A stretch of DNA of 64,000 nucleotides, taken from positions 62,001 through 126,000 of the forward strand of contig CAKPIK010000003.1 of assembly GCA_934162365.1 (NCBI GenBank), written 5' to 3'. A model generated the notes under the pieces. It was not told the origin of the DNA. It did no database searches and worked only from the letters and a program-made list of their open reading frames with translations. The translations under genes and the position numbers were made by a program. Of the stretch, positions 27,090 through 35,618 are shown piece after piece (the first letter of the stretch is position 1; each line of letters opens with the position of its first letter). The DNA is from an uncultured Clostridia bacterium (GTDB lineage: Bacteria > Bacillota > Clostridia > TANB77 > CAG-508).

Positions 27090-27828
27090 TTATTTGAACA
27101 TTCCAAAATTCTGCTGGATATTTACCACCTTTTCCAATACAAACACTTGCATCTAATCCTTCTTTTTGTAAGTATTTTATATATTCTTTTTGGAATTGTC
27201 TTGCCATTTCATTACGATGATCTACTAATTGTTTATTCATAAGGTCTTCTTGTGTTAATTGGTCTAATAGTACAAATGATAATCCTCTGTCTTTAAACAT
27301 AAAACTATAATCACTTGAAATTGCAACATTTCCTTTTTGCATTTCAGTATACAATGTTTTTATCAATTCACTGCTTTGTTCATTTGTAGATATTAAATCA
27401 AATTTTCCATCACCACCATTGAAACCTGCATACCATAAGGCAACTACTTCTGGAGAATCTACATTGCCACCAAGCCTTGACATAAATTCTTCATTACATT
27501 TTCTATCATTATTATTGATATATATATCCATAATTTCATGTCTTTCTTCTTCGGTTTTTCTCATTAAACTAGCATAGTTCCATTCATCATTTGTTAGCCA
27601 AACCTTTCCATCACTAAATTCCATTAAATTAATGGCTTGAGGGTTTTCGACAATTTCTCCGTTAAACGGATGATTTTTATTTTTATCTATAATCTTTTTT
27701 GGTTTCATCTGTTCTGTACCTGTATAACCAGATTCATGTTCAGCACAAAAACCATATCCTGCATTAAATCCAACTAATTTGCCATCTCTTTTTAAGACTT
27801 CTTGTCCATGATAAGCATATCTTCCCAT
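27049..27828 (-). CDS. Hypothetical islet protein (259 aa)
   Basis: A good AAGGAG site precedes the ATG. It is soluble and rich in aromatic and acidic residues (G-Y-G-F-C-A-E-H-E-S-G-Y, W-Y-A-G-F-N-G-G-D-G-K-F-D). There is no motif I can tie to an enzyme. Its GC content, up to about 45 percent in places, stands out from the surrounding DNA. Together with the decayed recombinase next door it suggests horizontal acquisition. It may continue into the next ORF through a frameshift. Confidence 0.55.
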   Translation of the reverse strand: MGRYAYHGQEVLKRDGKLVGFNAGYGFCAEHESGYTGTEQMKPKKIIDKNKNHPFNGEIVENPQAINLMEFSDGKVWLTNDEWNYASLMRKTEEERHEIMDIYINNNDRKCNEEFMSRLGGNVDSPEVVALWYAGFNGGDGKFDLISTNEQSSELIKTLYTEMQKGNVAISSDYSFMFKDRGLSFVLLDQLTQEDLMNKQLVDHRNEMARQFQKEYIKYLQKEGLDASVCIGKGGKYPAEFWNVQISDLETNIKRRNST

Positions 27829-27882
27829 ATTTATTTCTCCTTTGCTTTAAAAACAGTTCATTTACTGCGTATCTTTATGTAA

Positions 27883-27943
27883 TTTATATCACAATACTTT
27901 ACTTTTTTACAACAAATATGACAATCAAAATAAATTTGTCATA
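27883..27943 (-). promoter_or_regulatory. Promoter and operator-like repeat of the islet genes
   Basis: Minus strand TTGTAA, 18 bases, TATAAA (27883-27912). Directly upstream is a perfect inverted repeat TATGACAA / TTGTCATA (27917-27924 and 27936-27943), a plausible binding site. Confidence 0.45.
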
Positions 27944-27976
27944 AAAATTTAATATTTTTGTAACATTTCTTTTGGA

Positions 27977-28170
27977 ATGCTATACTATATAAAAAAATCT
28001 AAAAATGATCCATTAGAATTAGTAATACTAATCGCAAGTTTTTATGGATTAAGAAGAAGTGAAGTGTTAGGTTTAAAGTGATCTGCTTTTGACTTTGTTA
28101 ACAATAACTATTAAGCACAAAGTAATTAAGGCTATTGTAGATGATAAAAGAACATTGCTTTACTTGAACA
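27977..28170 (+). pseudogene. Tyrosine recombinase (phage/ICE-type integrase) remnant
   Basis: In frame from 27977 the translation reads K-N-D-P-L-E-L-V-I-L-I-A-S-F-Y-G-L-R-R-S-E-V-L-G-L-K, then TGA at 28079-28081 where integrases have Trp, then S-A-F-D-F. The frame then shifts and T-I-T-I-K-H-K-V-I-K-A-I-V-D-D-K-R-T-L follows. This is the catalytic-Arg region (box I, G-L-R-R-S-E) of integrases of conjugative elements. N-terminal and C-terminal parts are missing, so it is a dead fragment. It lies about 80 bases from the 3-prime end of tRNA-Gln, a classic integration site. Confidence 0.8.
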
Positions 28171-28250
28171 CAAAAAAATTGAAAATAAAAAAAATTATCA
28201 TATTTAAACCCACTCTCAAAAATAAGTTTATATAGATAATTCTTTAAAAT

Positions 28251-28325
28251 TGGCTGGGCTGGCTAGATTCGAACTAGCGCATGCCAGAGTCAAAGTCTGG
28301 TGCCTTACCGCTTGGCTACAGCCCA
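28251..28325 (-). tRNA. tRNA-Gln (anticodon TTG)
   Basis: 75 bases with an encoded CCA (28251-28253). Acceptor TGGGCTG pairs with CAGCCCA, the D arm is AGCCAAGCGGTAAGGC, the anticodon loop is CTTTGAC and the T loop TTCGAAT. It follows tRNA-His by 15 bases. The 3-prime side abuts the remnant mobile islet, and no clear terminator remains. Confidence 0.95.
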
Positions 28326-28340
28326 ATATATAATATTTTA

Positions 28341-28418
28341 TGGGGTGGAAGATGGGACTCGAACCCACGGTCTCCAGTGCCACAAACTGGCGCGTTAACC
28401 AACTACGCTACATCCACC
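28341..28418 (-). tRNA. tRNA-His (anticodon GTG)
   Basis: Cloverleaf with extra 5-prime G opposite C73 (typical of tRNA-His), anticodon GTG, T arm GTGGG-TTCGAGT-CCCAT and an encoded CCA. It is first in a two-tRNA transcript. Confidence 0.94.
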
Positions 28419-28420
28419 AT

Positions 28421-28451
28421 TTGCACTGTTATTGTTCGAATAACAGTGCAA
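28421..28451. other. Perfect 12-bp hairpin in the tRNA-His leader
   Basis: TTGCACTGTTAT and ATAACAGTGCAA with a 7-base loop that reads TCGAACA on the minus strand, close to a tRNA T-loop. It is three bases from the tRNA 5-prime end and downstream of the promoter, so it will be in the precursor RNA. There is no T-tract, so it is not an ordinary terminator. Confidence 0.6.
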
Positions 28452-28456
28452 TTAAT

Positions 28457-28486
28457 ATTTTAAACCATTTTATATTATTTTGTCAA
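28457..28486 (-). promoter_or_regulatory. Promoter of the tRNA-His/tRNA-Gln unit
   Basis: Minus strand TTGACA, 18 bases, TAAAAT. Confidence 0.8.
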
Positions 28487-28521
28487 GTAAATTTGTACTT
28501 TTTTTAGTTTAAAATTAAAAT

Positions 28522-29166
28522 TTAGTCTTCTCTTGCTAGTACAATAGTTCTTGCCTTACTATCATTAGTACATGTAGATAAAGAAATTTCTCTCTTTCCA
28601 TTTGTATTTCTAGTCATGTAAGAAGACTCACTTCCAGATGCTCTATAAATATTATATACAGTATATTTAACTTTTCTTCCCTGCATATCTGTTATATATA
28701 TAATCGAACCATTCTCTAAATTTTTAACATTTGAAAACATTGTTCCATTTCTATAATTATGTCCTATTATTACTGAATTCCCAACATTATTTAATCCATT
28801 AGAAGTGTATAATAAAACCACTGAAGTTTCTAATGATTTCGCAGTAAGCTTTTCAAGTATTGGATATTTTACATCTATTGATGGAATTTGAATTGTACCA
28901 ACTACATCAAAACCTTTATATTTAGTAGTTTGAGTAGTATTTCCTATAGTATTGTCATCTCCACTTGATATTTCAGTTTTTGTTGTATTTTGGTTTTCAG
29001 AATTTACAGTAGATTCAAATTGATTTGCTGCTGCTACTGCACCAGAATCTGTAGAATAAGCTTTATATATTCTATATCCAACAATTCCAATAACCCCAAT
29101 TATTGCGATTATTGCTATAACTAATATAACAGTAAGTAAGTTTCCATATTTACTATTATTAAACAT
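28522..29166 (-). CDS. Class D sortase (second)
   Basis: 214 residues with AGGAGG before the ATG. A membrane helix (about 10-30) is followed by a Ser/Thr/Asn-rich linker and the sortase barrel. His136 is in I-G-H-N-Y-R, Cys199 in L-S-T-C-T and Arg206 in A-R-T-I-V. It is clearly related in layout to the sortase at 23438, but no sorting-signal protein lies beside it, so it may be a housekeeping enzyme with substrates elsewhere. Confidence 0.88.
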   Translation of the reverse strand: MFNNSKYGNLLTVILVIAIIAIIGVIGIVGYRIYKAYSTDSGAVAAANQFESTVNSENQNTTKTEISSGDDNTIGNTTQTTKYKGFDVVGTIQIPSIDVKYPILEKLTAKSLETSVVLLYTSNGLNNVGNSVIIGHNYRNGTMFSNVKNLENGSIIYITDMQGRKVKYTVYNIYRASGSESSYMTRNTNGKREISLSTCTNDSKARTIVLARED

Positions 29167-29254
29167 ATTCTTTCCTCCTATGTAAAATATTATACTCTTT
29201 AATTATACCACATTTACAGTATTTTTGGTAGTGTTTGTAAATTATTTATAGATC

Positions 29255-29587
29255 TTATATCTTTAATTTTTTTCCACCTAATAAATGGAAATGTAAATGC
29301 ATAACTTCTTGTCCGCCATCTGAGCCACAATTATTTACTATTCTATAACCATTTTCTAGTCCAAACTCCTTTGCAAGTTTCTTTATAACAGTAAACATTT
29401 TTCCAATTAAAGCTTCATCTTGTTCCTCTATTTCCATGGCACTAGAAATATGTTTTTTAGGAATAACTAATATATGAACAGGTGCTTTAGGATGTATATC
29501 TTTAAAAGCTAAAATTTCATCATCTTCATATACTTTTTCTGATGGTATTTCACCATTTATTATTTTACAAAATAAACAATCTTCCAT
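29255..29587 (-). CDS. HIT-family (HinT-like) nucleotide phosphoramidase
   Basis: 110 residues, the standard length. It starts C-L-F-C-K-I-I-N-G-E-I-P-S and ends with the histidine triad H-L-H-F-H-L-L-G-G. HinT-type proteins hydrolyse AMP-lysine and related phosphoramidates, often linked to tRNA synthetase by-products; here it follows alaS by 11 bases. Confidence 0.93.
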   Translation of the reverse strand: MEDCLFCKIINGEIPSEKVYEDDEILAFKDIHPKAPVHILVIPKKHISSAMEIEEQDEALIGKMFTVIKKLAKEFGLENGYRIVNNCGSDGGQEVMHLHFHLLGGKKLKI

Positions 29588-29598
29588 ATTTATCTCCT

Positions 29599-31368
29599 CT
29601 ATTCTAGAATTGCTTTAATACGTCTTACACCAGCTGATGATGCTTCTTCCTTCTTAATCTTAAACTTTCCAAGTTCAGATGTATTTTTTACATGAGGTCC
29701 TCCACATAATTCTAAAGAAACATCTCCTATTTTATATACAGTTACTATGTCCCCATATTTTTCTATAAACATAGCCTCTGCTCCCATAGCAATAGCTTCA
29801 TCTTTTTTCATTTCCAATCTTTCAACTGGTATTGCCATTTTTATGTACTCATTAACTAAATCTTCAACTTTTTGTTTTTCTTCGTCTGTCATTTTTGTAT
29901 CATGTGAAAAGTCGAATCTAAGTCTTTCAGCTGTAATATTACTTCCTTTTTGGTGAACATGATTTCCTAAAACCTTTTTCAATGCTGCATTTAAAAGATG
30001 TGTTGCAGTATGATATTTAGTTTCCATTTCACCTGTTGATGCTAGTCCACCTTTAAATTTTTGTTCAGCTCCAGCTCTTGATTTTTCTTGATGTTCTTGA
30101 AACTTTTTATTAAATCCTTCTATATCAACTGTTAAATTCAACTCTTTTGCAAGTTCAGTTGTTAATTCTATTGGGAACCCAAATGTATCATATAATCTAA
30201 AAGCTGTGTCTTTATCTATTTCTTTTATATTATTATTTGCAACAACTTTTTCAAATTCTTTTAAACCTTTTTCTAATGTTCTATTGAATTTTATTTTTTC
30301 ACTTGATATTACTTCAAGTATTGCTTCTTTATTTTTTTCTATTTCTTTGTAATAATCTTTATATTCATCTATTATTAATATTGCTAGCTCTTTATCCCAA
30401 TCACTTGATACATCAATATCTAGTTTTTTTGCATGTCTTATCATTCTTCTAATTAATCTTCTTAAAACATACCCTTGATCTTTATTAGACGGTTTTATTC
30501 CAGAATTATCACCTGCAATCATAACAATTGCTCTAATATGGTCTGCAATAATCCTCATGCTTGCTGTATATTGTTCATCTTCATAAGAATGTTTTGATAA
30601 TTCCTCTATTTTCTTAATTATTCCACTCCATATAGAAGATTTATAATTGTCTGTATATCCTTCTAGAATTGCAGTTACTCTTTCTACTCCAAGACCTGTA
30701 TCAACATTTTTATTTTTTAGCGGAGTAAATGTTCCATCTACCTCATGATTATATTGCATAAAAACATTATTCCATATTTCTACCCAATTTTCATCTTCTG
30801 GATCATAATTGTTTGGAACTGGTTCATTACTTCTCCAATAAAAAATTTCTGTATCTGGTCCACATGGTCCAGTAAGTTCCATATTAGGCCACCAGTTATC
30901 ATCCTCTCCTAGAAAAGCAATTTTATTTTCTTCTATTCCTAAACCTTTCCATAAATCAGCTGATTCTGTATCTGCAGGTACAATATCATTTCCTTTAAAT
31001 ACTGTTACTGCCAATTTTTCTACTGGAATATTTAAATATTTTGTTAACAATTCAAAACTCCAAGAAATAGATTCTTTTTTAAAATAGTCTCCCAAAGACC
31101 AATTTCCTAACATTTCAAAGAAAGTATGATGTGTTTTGTCTCCTACTTCGTCTAAATCATTGGTTCTAAAACATTTTTGCACATCTGTCAAACGTTTTCC
31201 CTCTGGATGAGGTTCACCTTTTAAATATGGCACTAATGGTTGCATACCTGCAGTATTGAACAAACATGTAGGATCATTTTCTGGAATTATTGGAGCACTT
31301 GGTATTATTTTATGTCCTCTTTCTTCAAAGAATTTTAAATAAGTATTTTTCAAATCTATTTTGTTCAT
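29599..31368 (-). CDS. alaS: Compact alanyl-tRNA synthetase (no C-Ala domain)
   Basis: 589 residues from the ATG at 31368; a GTG-initiated extension to 31410 overlaps the upstream RBS region. The class II core has F-N-T-A-G-M-Q-P-L, the motif 2 region with T-H-H-T-F-F-E-M-L-G-N-W-S-L-G-D-Y-F and D-T-G-L-G-V-E-R. A helical tRNA domain leads directly to the editing domain (H-T-A-T-H-L-L zinc motif and the C-G-G-P-H-V motif), ending in S-S-A-G-V-R-R-I. Standard AlaRS is about 870 residues; the beta-barrel linker before the editing domain and the C-Ala dimerisation domain are absent. Similar short forms are known in reduced bacteria. It may be the only AlaRS, or a second copy. Confidence 0.88.
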   Translation of the reverse strand: MNKIDLKNTYLKFFEERGHKIIPSAPIIPENDPTCLFNTAGMQPLVPYLKGEPHPEGKRLTDVQKCFRTNDLDEVGDKTHHTFFEMLGNWSLGDYFKKESISWSFELLTKYLNIPVEKLAVTVFKGNDIVPADTESADLWKGLGIEENKIAFLGEDDNWWPNMELTGPCGPDTEIFYWRSNEPVPNNYDPEDENWVEIWNNVFMQYNHEVDGTFTPLKNKNVDTGLGVERVTAILEGYTDNYKSSIWSGIIKKIEELSKHSYEDEQYTASMRIIADHIRAIVMIAGDNSGIKPSNKDQGYVLRRLIRRMIRHAKKLDIDVSSDWDKELAILIIDEYKDYYKEIEKNKEAILEVISSEKIKFNRTLEKGLKEFEKVVANNNIKEIDKDTAFRLYDTFGFPIELTTELAKELNLTVDIEGFNKKFQEHQEKSRAGAEQKFKGGLASTGEMETKYHTATHLLNAALKKVLGNHVHQKGSNITAERLRFDFSHDTKMTDEEKQKVEDLVNEYIKMAIPVERLEMKKDEAIAMGAEAMFIEKYGDIVTVYKIGDVSLELCGGPHVKNTSELGKFKIKKEEASSAGVRRIKAILE

Positions 31369-31399
31369 TTTACTTTTTGTATCTCCTCTTCTAAATTTA

Positions 31400-32218
31400 T
31401 TATTTTGCACTATATGACATCATTGAGTTAAAGTAATTACTTATATCAAATTTATCATGTGTCTCAGGTTTACTGTATTTTTCTCCAAATGTTTCAACCC
31501 TTATACTTTCTATAATTGGTGCATTAACAGGTGTTGATTCTTCAGTATCATCATCACTTGATTTTTTCACTTCTACATTAGCTACTTTTTCTAAGATATC
31601 CATTCCTTCTATAACTTTTCCAAATCCAGCATAATATCCAGTAAGTGATATGTTATCATCAGTAGTCATTATAAAGAATTGGGAACCAGCTGAATTGTAA
31701 CCTTCTTTTAGCAAAGATGGGTAGTAGCTTGCATAGCTTGAAAAATCATTTCTAGCCATAGCAATTACACCTTTTTCTAGTTTTAGTGTATTTGCTTCGT
31801 AATCATTTTCTAGAAATTCTCCATTTATATTATAATCTTTATCTTCAGCAGAACCTTTTGAAATGCTATCATCTAAATATGCCAAACTAGGAGAACCAGA
31901 ACCATCTCCTGCTCTATCTCCACCTTGTATCATAAAATCCTTTAATATTCTATGAAATGTTAACCCATCATAAAATCCATTATTTGATAGCATTATAAAA
32001 TTATTAACTGTATTAGGTGCTTTATCTGGATATAATTCTATTTTTATTGTTCCATAGTTTTTAATATTTAATGTGGCTATTGGATTTTTTACTTCATAAG
32101 TCTTACTTTTATAATATCCAACACATAACCAAATAATTAAAGCTGCAACAGCCAATGTTAATAATAGTAAAAATATAAATTTCGCATTTTCTTTTGTTTT
32201 ATTTGTTTTCTTTTTCAT
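31400..32218 (-). CDS. Membrane-anchored cyclophilin-type peptidyl-prolyl isomerase
   Basis: About 272 residues from the ATG at 32218, with AAGGAAG upstream; the longer ORF needs a TTG with no site. One N-terminal membrane helix (about 12-35) is followed by a cyclophilin domain outside the cell (F-H-R-I-L-K-D-F-M-I-Q-G-G-D, then N-S-A-G-S-Q-F-F-I-M). It assists folding of exported proteins. It has a 40-50 residue insert between those motifs. Confidence 0.88.
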   Translation of the reverse strand: MKKKTNKTKENAKFIFLLLLTLAVAALIIWLCVGYYKSKTYEVKNPIATLNIKNYGTIKIELYPDKAPNTVNNFIMLSNNGFYDGLTFHRILKDFMIQGGDRAGDGSGSPSLAYLDDSISKGSAEDKDYNINGEFLENDYEANTLKLEKGVIAMARNDFSSYASYYPSLLKEGYNSAGSQFFIMTTDDNISLTGYYAGFGKVIEGMDILEKVANVEVKKSSDDDTEESTPVNAPIIESIRVETFGEKYSKPETHDKFDISNYFNSMMSYSAK

Positions 32219-32249
32219 CTTTAAATAAACTTCCTTTCTATATTGCTTT

Positions 32250-33041
32250 TTAAATTTCTGTAACAACTAAATTATTGTTACTATCCATCTCAAGGCTTAT
32301 TATTTTTTCTATTTTATTTTTATTCATATCTTCATACTGAATATTATATTGTGTAAGTTCATCTACAACCATTTCTAAATTTGTTGATGTTTCCCAATAT
32401 TTAGTAGATGTTTTCTTATATTTTAATTTTCCACCTTCACTTAAATCTCCAATTGTATTACTTGGAGTTACAATAATCTTATATTTGTCATCTCCATAAG
32501 TTGTTACGTTATATTTTAAAGAATTTATGGTTCCAACATTTTTTTGTGTATTTTGAGATATTAAATGAGTAGTTGTTTTTAAAGTATAATAAGTTTTTCC
32601 ATTTATATTAATTCCATTTGCTGCTATAACAACTCTATCATCAAAATCAACAAAAACATTATATTCAAAATCTATTAATTCAAAAAGTTCATTTACTTCT
32701 TCTGCTGAAAAGTATCTAAATTTATTTTCATCTACATTTATTCCTTCGGTTTGTATTATACTTTGTAACTTCGTTTTTTTAATACTATCAAGATCTGCAA
32801 AAGCTGTTCCTTGTTCTTTTAAATATATAACATTACCGTTTTCGTCTGTATAACTTTCATTATTTGTTGCAATTTCATCTACTCTTTTTTGAATAATCTC
32901 TAATTTGCTATAAAAACCTTTCAGTTTTGTTCCCCCAAGTGCATTTGAGCCATAACTCATTGATACTCCTGCTAGTATAAGCATAACAATAATGGTAATC
33001 ACTAACATAGCTAAAGTAATACCATTTTCTTGTTTAACCAT
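32250..33041 (-). CDS. Pilin-like secreted protein with prepilin-type N-terminus
   Basis: 263 residues. The N-terminus is a short basic leader ending in Gly, then ITLAMLVITIIVMLILAGV (a G/ITL junction and hydrophobic helix), as in the pilin-like proteins of Clostridia. The usual Glu at +5 is absent. The rest is a beta-rich ectodomain with no family I can name. It sits 17 bases after disA. No prepilin peptidase or assembly ATPase is in the window, so processing is inferred. Confidence 0.65.
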   Translation of the reverse strand: MVKQENGITLAMLVITIIVMLILAGVSMSYGSNALGGTKLKGFYSKLEIIQKRVDEIATNNESYTDENGNVIYLKEQGTAFADLDSIKKTKLQSIIQTEGINVDENKFRYFSAEEVNELFELIDFEYNVFVDFDDRVVIAANGININGKTYYTLKTTTHLISQNTQKNVGTINSLKYNVTTYGDDKYKIIVTPSNTIGDLSEGGKLKYKKTSTKYWETSTNLEMVVDELTQYNIQYEDMNKNKIEKIISLEMDSNNNLVVTEI

Positions 33042-33058
33042 ATTTTCACCTTCTTTAA

Positions 33059-34135
33059 TTAAATAATAACGTTATCAAAAACAAATTGTTCTTGCATTCT
33101 TTTTATAGATTGTTTAATATTTTTAGCTCTAACTTCTCCAATTCCCTCTACTTCATCTAAAGCAGGAATATCCGCTGCAATTACATGTTGAAATGTTTTA
33201 AATGATTTTATTAAATTTTCAACAATATTACTTGGCATCCTTGGAATTTTGCTTAAAATTCTATATCCTTTTGGATAAACTGCCACTTCATCATAATTAT
33301 CAAAATCACCATATCCAAGTATTCTAGCAATTTTATTTTGATTCATTAATTCTTCATATTCTAATTCTATTATCTGATTAAATACTTTTTCTAAAGTTCT
33401 TTTCTTTCCTGGTGCAATATAATCTTTTATAATTAACTGTTCTTCTTTTTCTAATCCGCCAATTAATTCATCTAATTGGATGTCTAATAATCTTCCCTCT
33501 TCTCCTAATTCGATAATAGTCTTTTTGACTTCTTCTGCCATTCTCATTGTCATTTCTGCTCTTTGTATAACAGTTAAAACGTTATCTAAAGTAACAATGT
33601 CATTAAATTCATATTCATTCATTATGTTTATTTTTGTATCAAATACTTTTTTGTATTTTTCAACAGTTTGCAAAGCTTGATTTGCTTTTTCTAAAATATT
33701 TGAGGTTTCTTCTAATACATATTTAATAAAACCTTTATATAAAGTAATTATACTTCTTCTTTGAGATATACTTATAACTAAATTTTCGGTTTGTTTTGCT
33801 GTTCTTTCTGCAGTTCTATGTCTAGTTCCTGTCTCTCGAGTTTCTATATTAAATGATGGAATAAGTTGCGCATTTGCATACAAGATTTTCTTTAAATCGC
33901 TACTTAAAACAATAGCTCCATCCATTTTTGCAAGCTCATATAACTTAGCTGGTGTGTAATCTACATTTATGTAGAAACCGCCATCAACTATATCCAAGAC
34001 TTCTTTTGAATCGCCAACAACAATTAATCCACCAGTTTTTGATTTCAGAATATTTTCTAATCCTTCTCTAATATCTGTTCCTGGTGCAACTATTTTTAGT
34101 ATTTTCATAAATTCTTCTTCTTTATTACTTACCAT
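33059..34135 (-). CDS. disA: DNA integrity scanning protein DisA (diadenylate cyclase)
   Basis: 358 residues, full length. The DAC domain has DGA at 72-74 and RHR at 105-107, a helical linker follows, and the C-terminal helix-hairpin-helix contains V-E-G-I-G-E-V-R-A. It makes c-di-AMP from two ATP and slows on branched DNA, reporting damage, including at sporulation entry. Directly after radA (40 bases), the conserved Firmicute order; RadA binds and controls DisA. Confidence 0.97.
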   Translation of the reverse strand: MVSNKEEEFMKILKIVAPGTDIREGLENILKSKTGGLIVVGDSKEVLDIVDGGFYINVDYTPAKLYELAKMDGAIVLSSDLKKILYANAQLIPSFNIETRETGTRHRTAERTAKQTENLVISISQRRSIITLYKGFIKYVLEETSNILEKANQALQTVEKYKKVFDTKINIMNEYEFNDIVTLDNVLTVIQRAEMTMRMAEEVKKTIIELGEEGRLLDIQLDELIGGLEKEEQLIIKDYIAPGKKRTLEKVFNQIIELEYEELMNQNKIARILGYGDFDNYDEVAVYPKGYRILSKIPRMPSNIVENLIKSFKTFQHVIAADIPALDEVEGIGEVRAKNIKQSIKRMQEQFVFDNVII

Positions 34136-34175
34136 ATCTCATTCCCTTCTTTTATTGAAGTTTAATAAAATTGTA

Positions 34176-35534
34176 TTACTTAAATAAAGTTCTCATTGCC
34201 TCATTAACATTACTAACGCCTATTATATCTAATTTATAGCTTTCTTTCAATAGTTTTTTATTACTTTCTGGAATTATACATTTTTTAAATCCTAATTTTT
34301 CAGCTTCTTTAATTCTTTTTTCTATTAAATTTACGCTTCTAATCTCTCCTGTTAATCCAACCTCTCCTAATACTACGGTTTTTTTATCTATTGGAATATT
34401 TTTAAAACTAGAAACAGTTGCAGCAATTATTCCTAAATCTATTGCTGGTTCATTTATCTTTAACCCACTCACAACATTTAAATAAACATCTTGATTGCCT
34501 AAATTTATACCAACCTTTTTTTCAAGTACAGCTATTAAAACAGCTAGTCTGTTATAGTCTATACCATTTGCTGTTCTTCTTGGCAACCCATAAACAGTAG
34601 GAGTTGTTAAGGCTTGAAATTCAACTAACAAAGGTCTTGTTCCTTCTATTGTAGCAATAATTACAGAACCTGCTGGATTTTCCCCGCTATCTGATATTAG
34701 CACTTTAGATGGGTCTGTTATTTCTACCAATCCCTCATTCTGCATTTCAAACATTCCTATTTCGTTAGTTGATCCAAACCTATTTTTAACTCCTCTAAGC
34801 ATTCTATATGAAAAATATCGTTCACCTTCTAAATACAAAACAGTATCTACCATATGTTCTAAAACTCTTGGTCCTGCAATATTTCCATCTTTGGTAACAT
34901 GTCCAATTAATATAGTAGTAATATTATTTTCTTTACAAGTTCTCATTATTCTAGCAGTGATTTCTCTAACTTGACTAACACTTCCTGGTGCAGATGTAAT
35001 TTCTTCTGAGAACATTGTTTGAATAGAATCTATTATTACTAACTTAGGGTTAATAGACAAAATATTACTTTCTATATTTTCAATATTAGTTTCAGATAAG
35101 AATAATAAATTGTCTTTTTTTACGCCTAATCTATCTGCTCTTAATTTAATTTGTTCTCCTGACTCTTCACCTGAAATATATAGTATTTTACCATCAGTTT
35201 TTATCTTGTCGCATATTTGCAAAATTAAAGTAGACTTACCAATTCCTGGTTCACCACCTAAAAGTATAAGTGAACCATTTACTAAGCCTCCTCCAAGTAC
35301 TCTATCCAATTCATTAAAACCTGTACTTATTTTTAAATCTGTTTTTCCTTCTATTTTATTTAATTCTATCGGTTTTGCAATTTCTTTGCTTTTTCCAGTA
35401 CTACTTTTAGAGCTTGAAATAACCTTTTCTTCATAAAAAGTATTCCATTCATTGCAGGCAGGACACTTTCCAAGCCACTTTGGTGACTCGTATCCACAAC
35501 TGCTACATACAAAAACAGTTTTATTTTTTGCCAT
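34176..35534 (-). CDS. radA: DNA repair protein RadA
   Basis: 452 residues. The C4 zinc finger has Cys10, Cys13, Cys24 and Cys27, then a RecA-like core with Walker A GGEPGIGKST and the family motif K-N-R-F-G-S. The C-terminal Lon-protease-like domain has the V-V-L-G-E-V-G-L-T-G-E pattern. It is a DNA-loading helicase for branch migration in recombination. It heads the radA-disA-pilin-like-PPI-alaS-hinT run. Confidence 0.97.
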   Translation of the reverse strand: MAKNKTVFVCSSCGYESPKWLGKCPACNEWNTFYEEKVISSSKSSTGKSKEIAKPIELNKIEGKTDLKISTGFNELDRVLGGGLVNGSLILLGGEPGIGKSTLILQICDKIKTDGKILYISGEESGEQIKLRADRLGVKKDNLLFLSETNIENIESNILSINPKLVIIDSIQTMFSEEITSAPGSVSQVREITARIMRTCKENNITTILIGHVTKDGNIAGPRVLEHMVDTVLYLEGERYFSYRMLRGVKNRFGSTNEIGMFEMQNEGLVEITDPSKVLISDSGENPAGSVIIATIEGTRPLLVEFQALTTPTVYGLPRRTANGIDYNRLAVLIAVLEKKVGINLGNQDVYLNVVSGLKINEPAIDLGIIAATVSSFKNIPIDKKTVVLGEVGLTGEIRSVNLIEKRIKEAEKLGFKKCIIPESNKKLLKESYKLDIIGVSNVNEAMRTLFK

Positions 35535-35594
35535 ATCAATTTTCCTTTCAATTTTGTATTCAAATTATATCATTATTAAACTTTCATATCAAGA

Positions 35595-35618
35595 AAAAGT
35601 TATGTTGCCATAACTTTT
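35595..35618 (-). terminator. Terminator of recN
   Basis: 10-bp perfect stem AAAAGTTATG / CATAACTTTT overlapping the recN stop, tetraloop GCAA on the minus strand, T-tract after it. Confidence 0.75.

Noticed and set aside
28281..28463. 60-residue plus-strand ORF over the two tRNAs
   Set aside because: It is the antisense translation of tRNA-Gln and tRNA-His, a common false gene.
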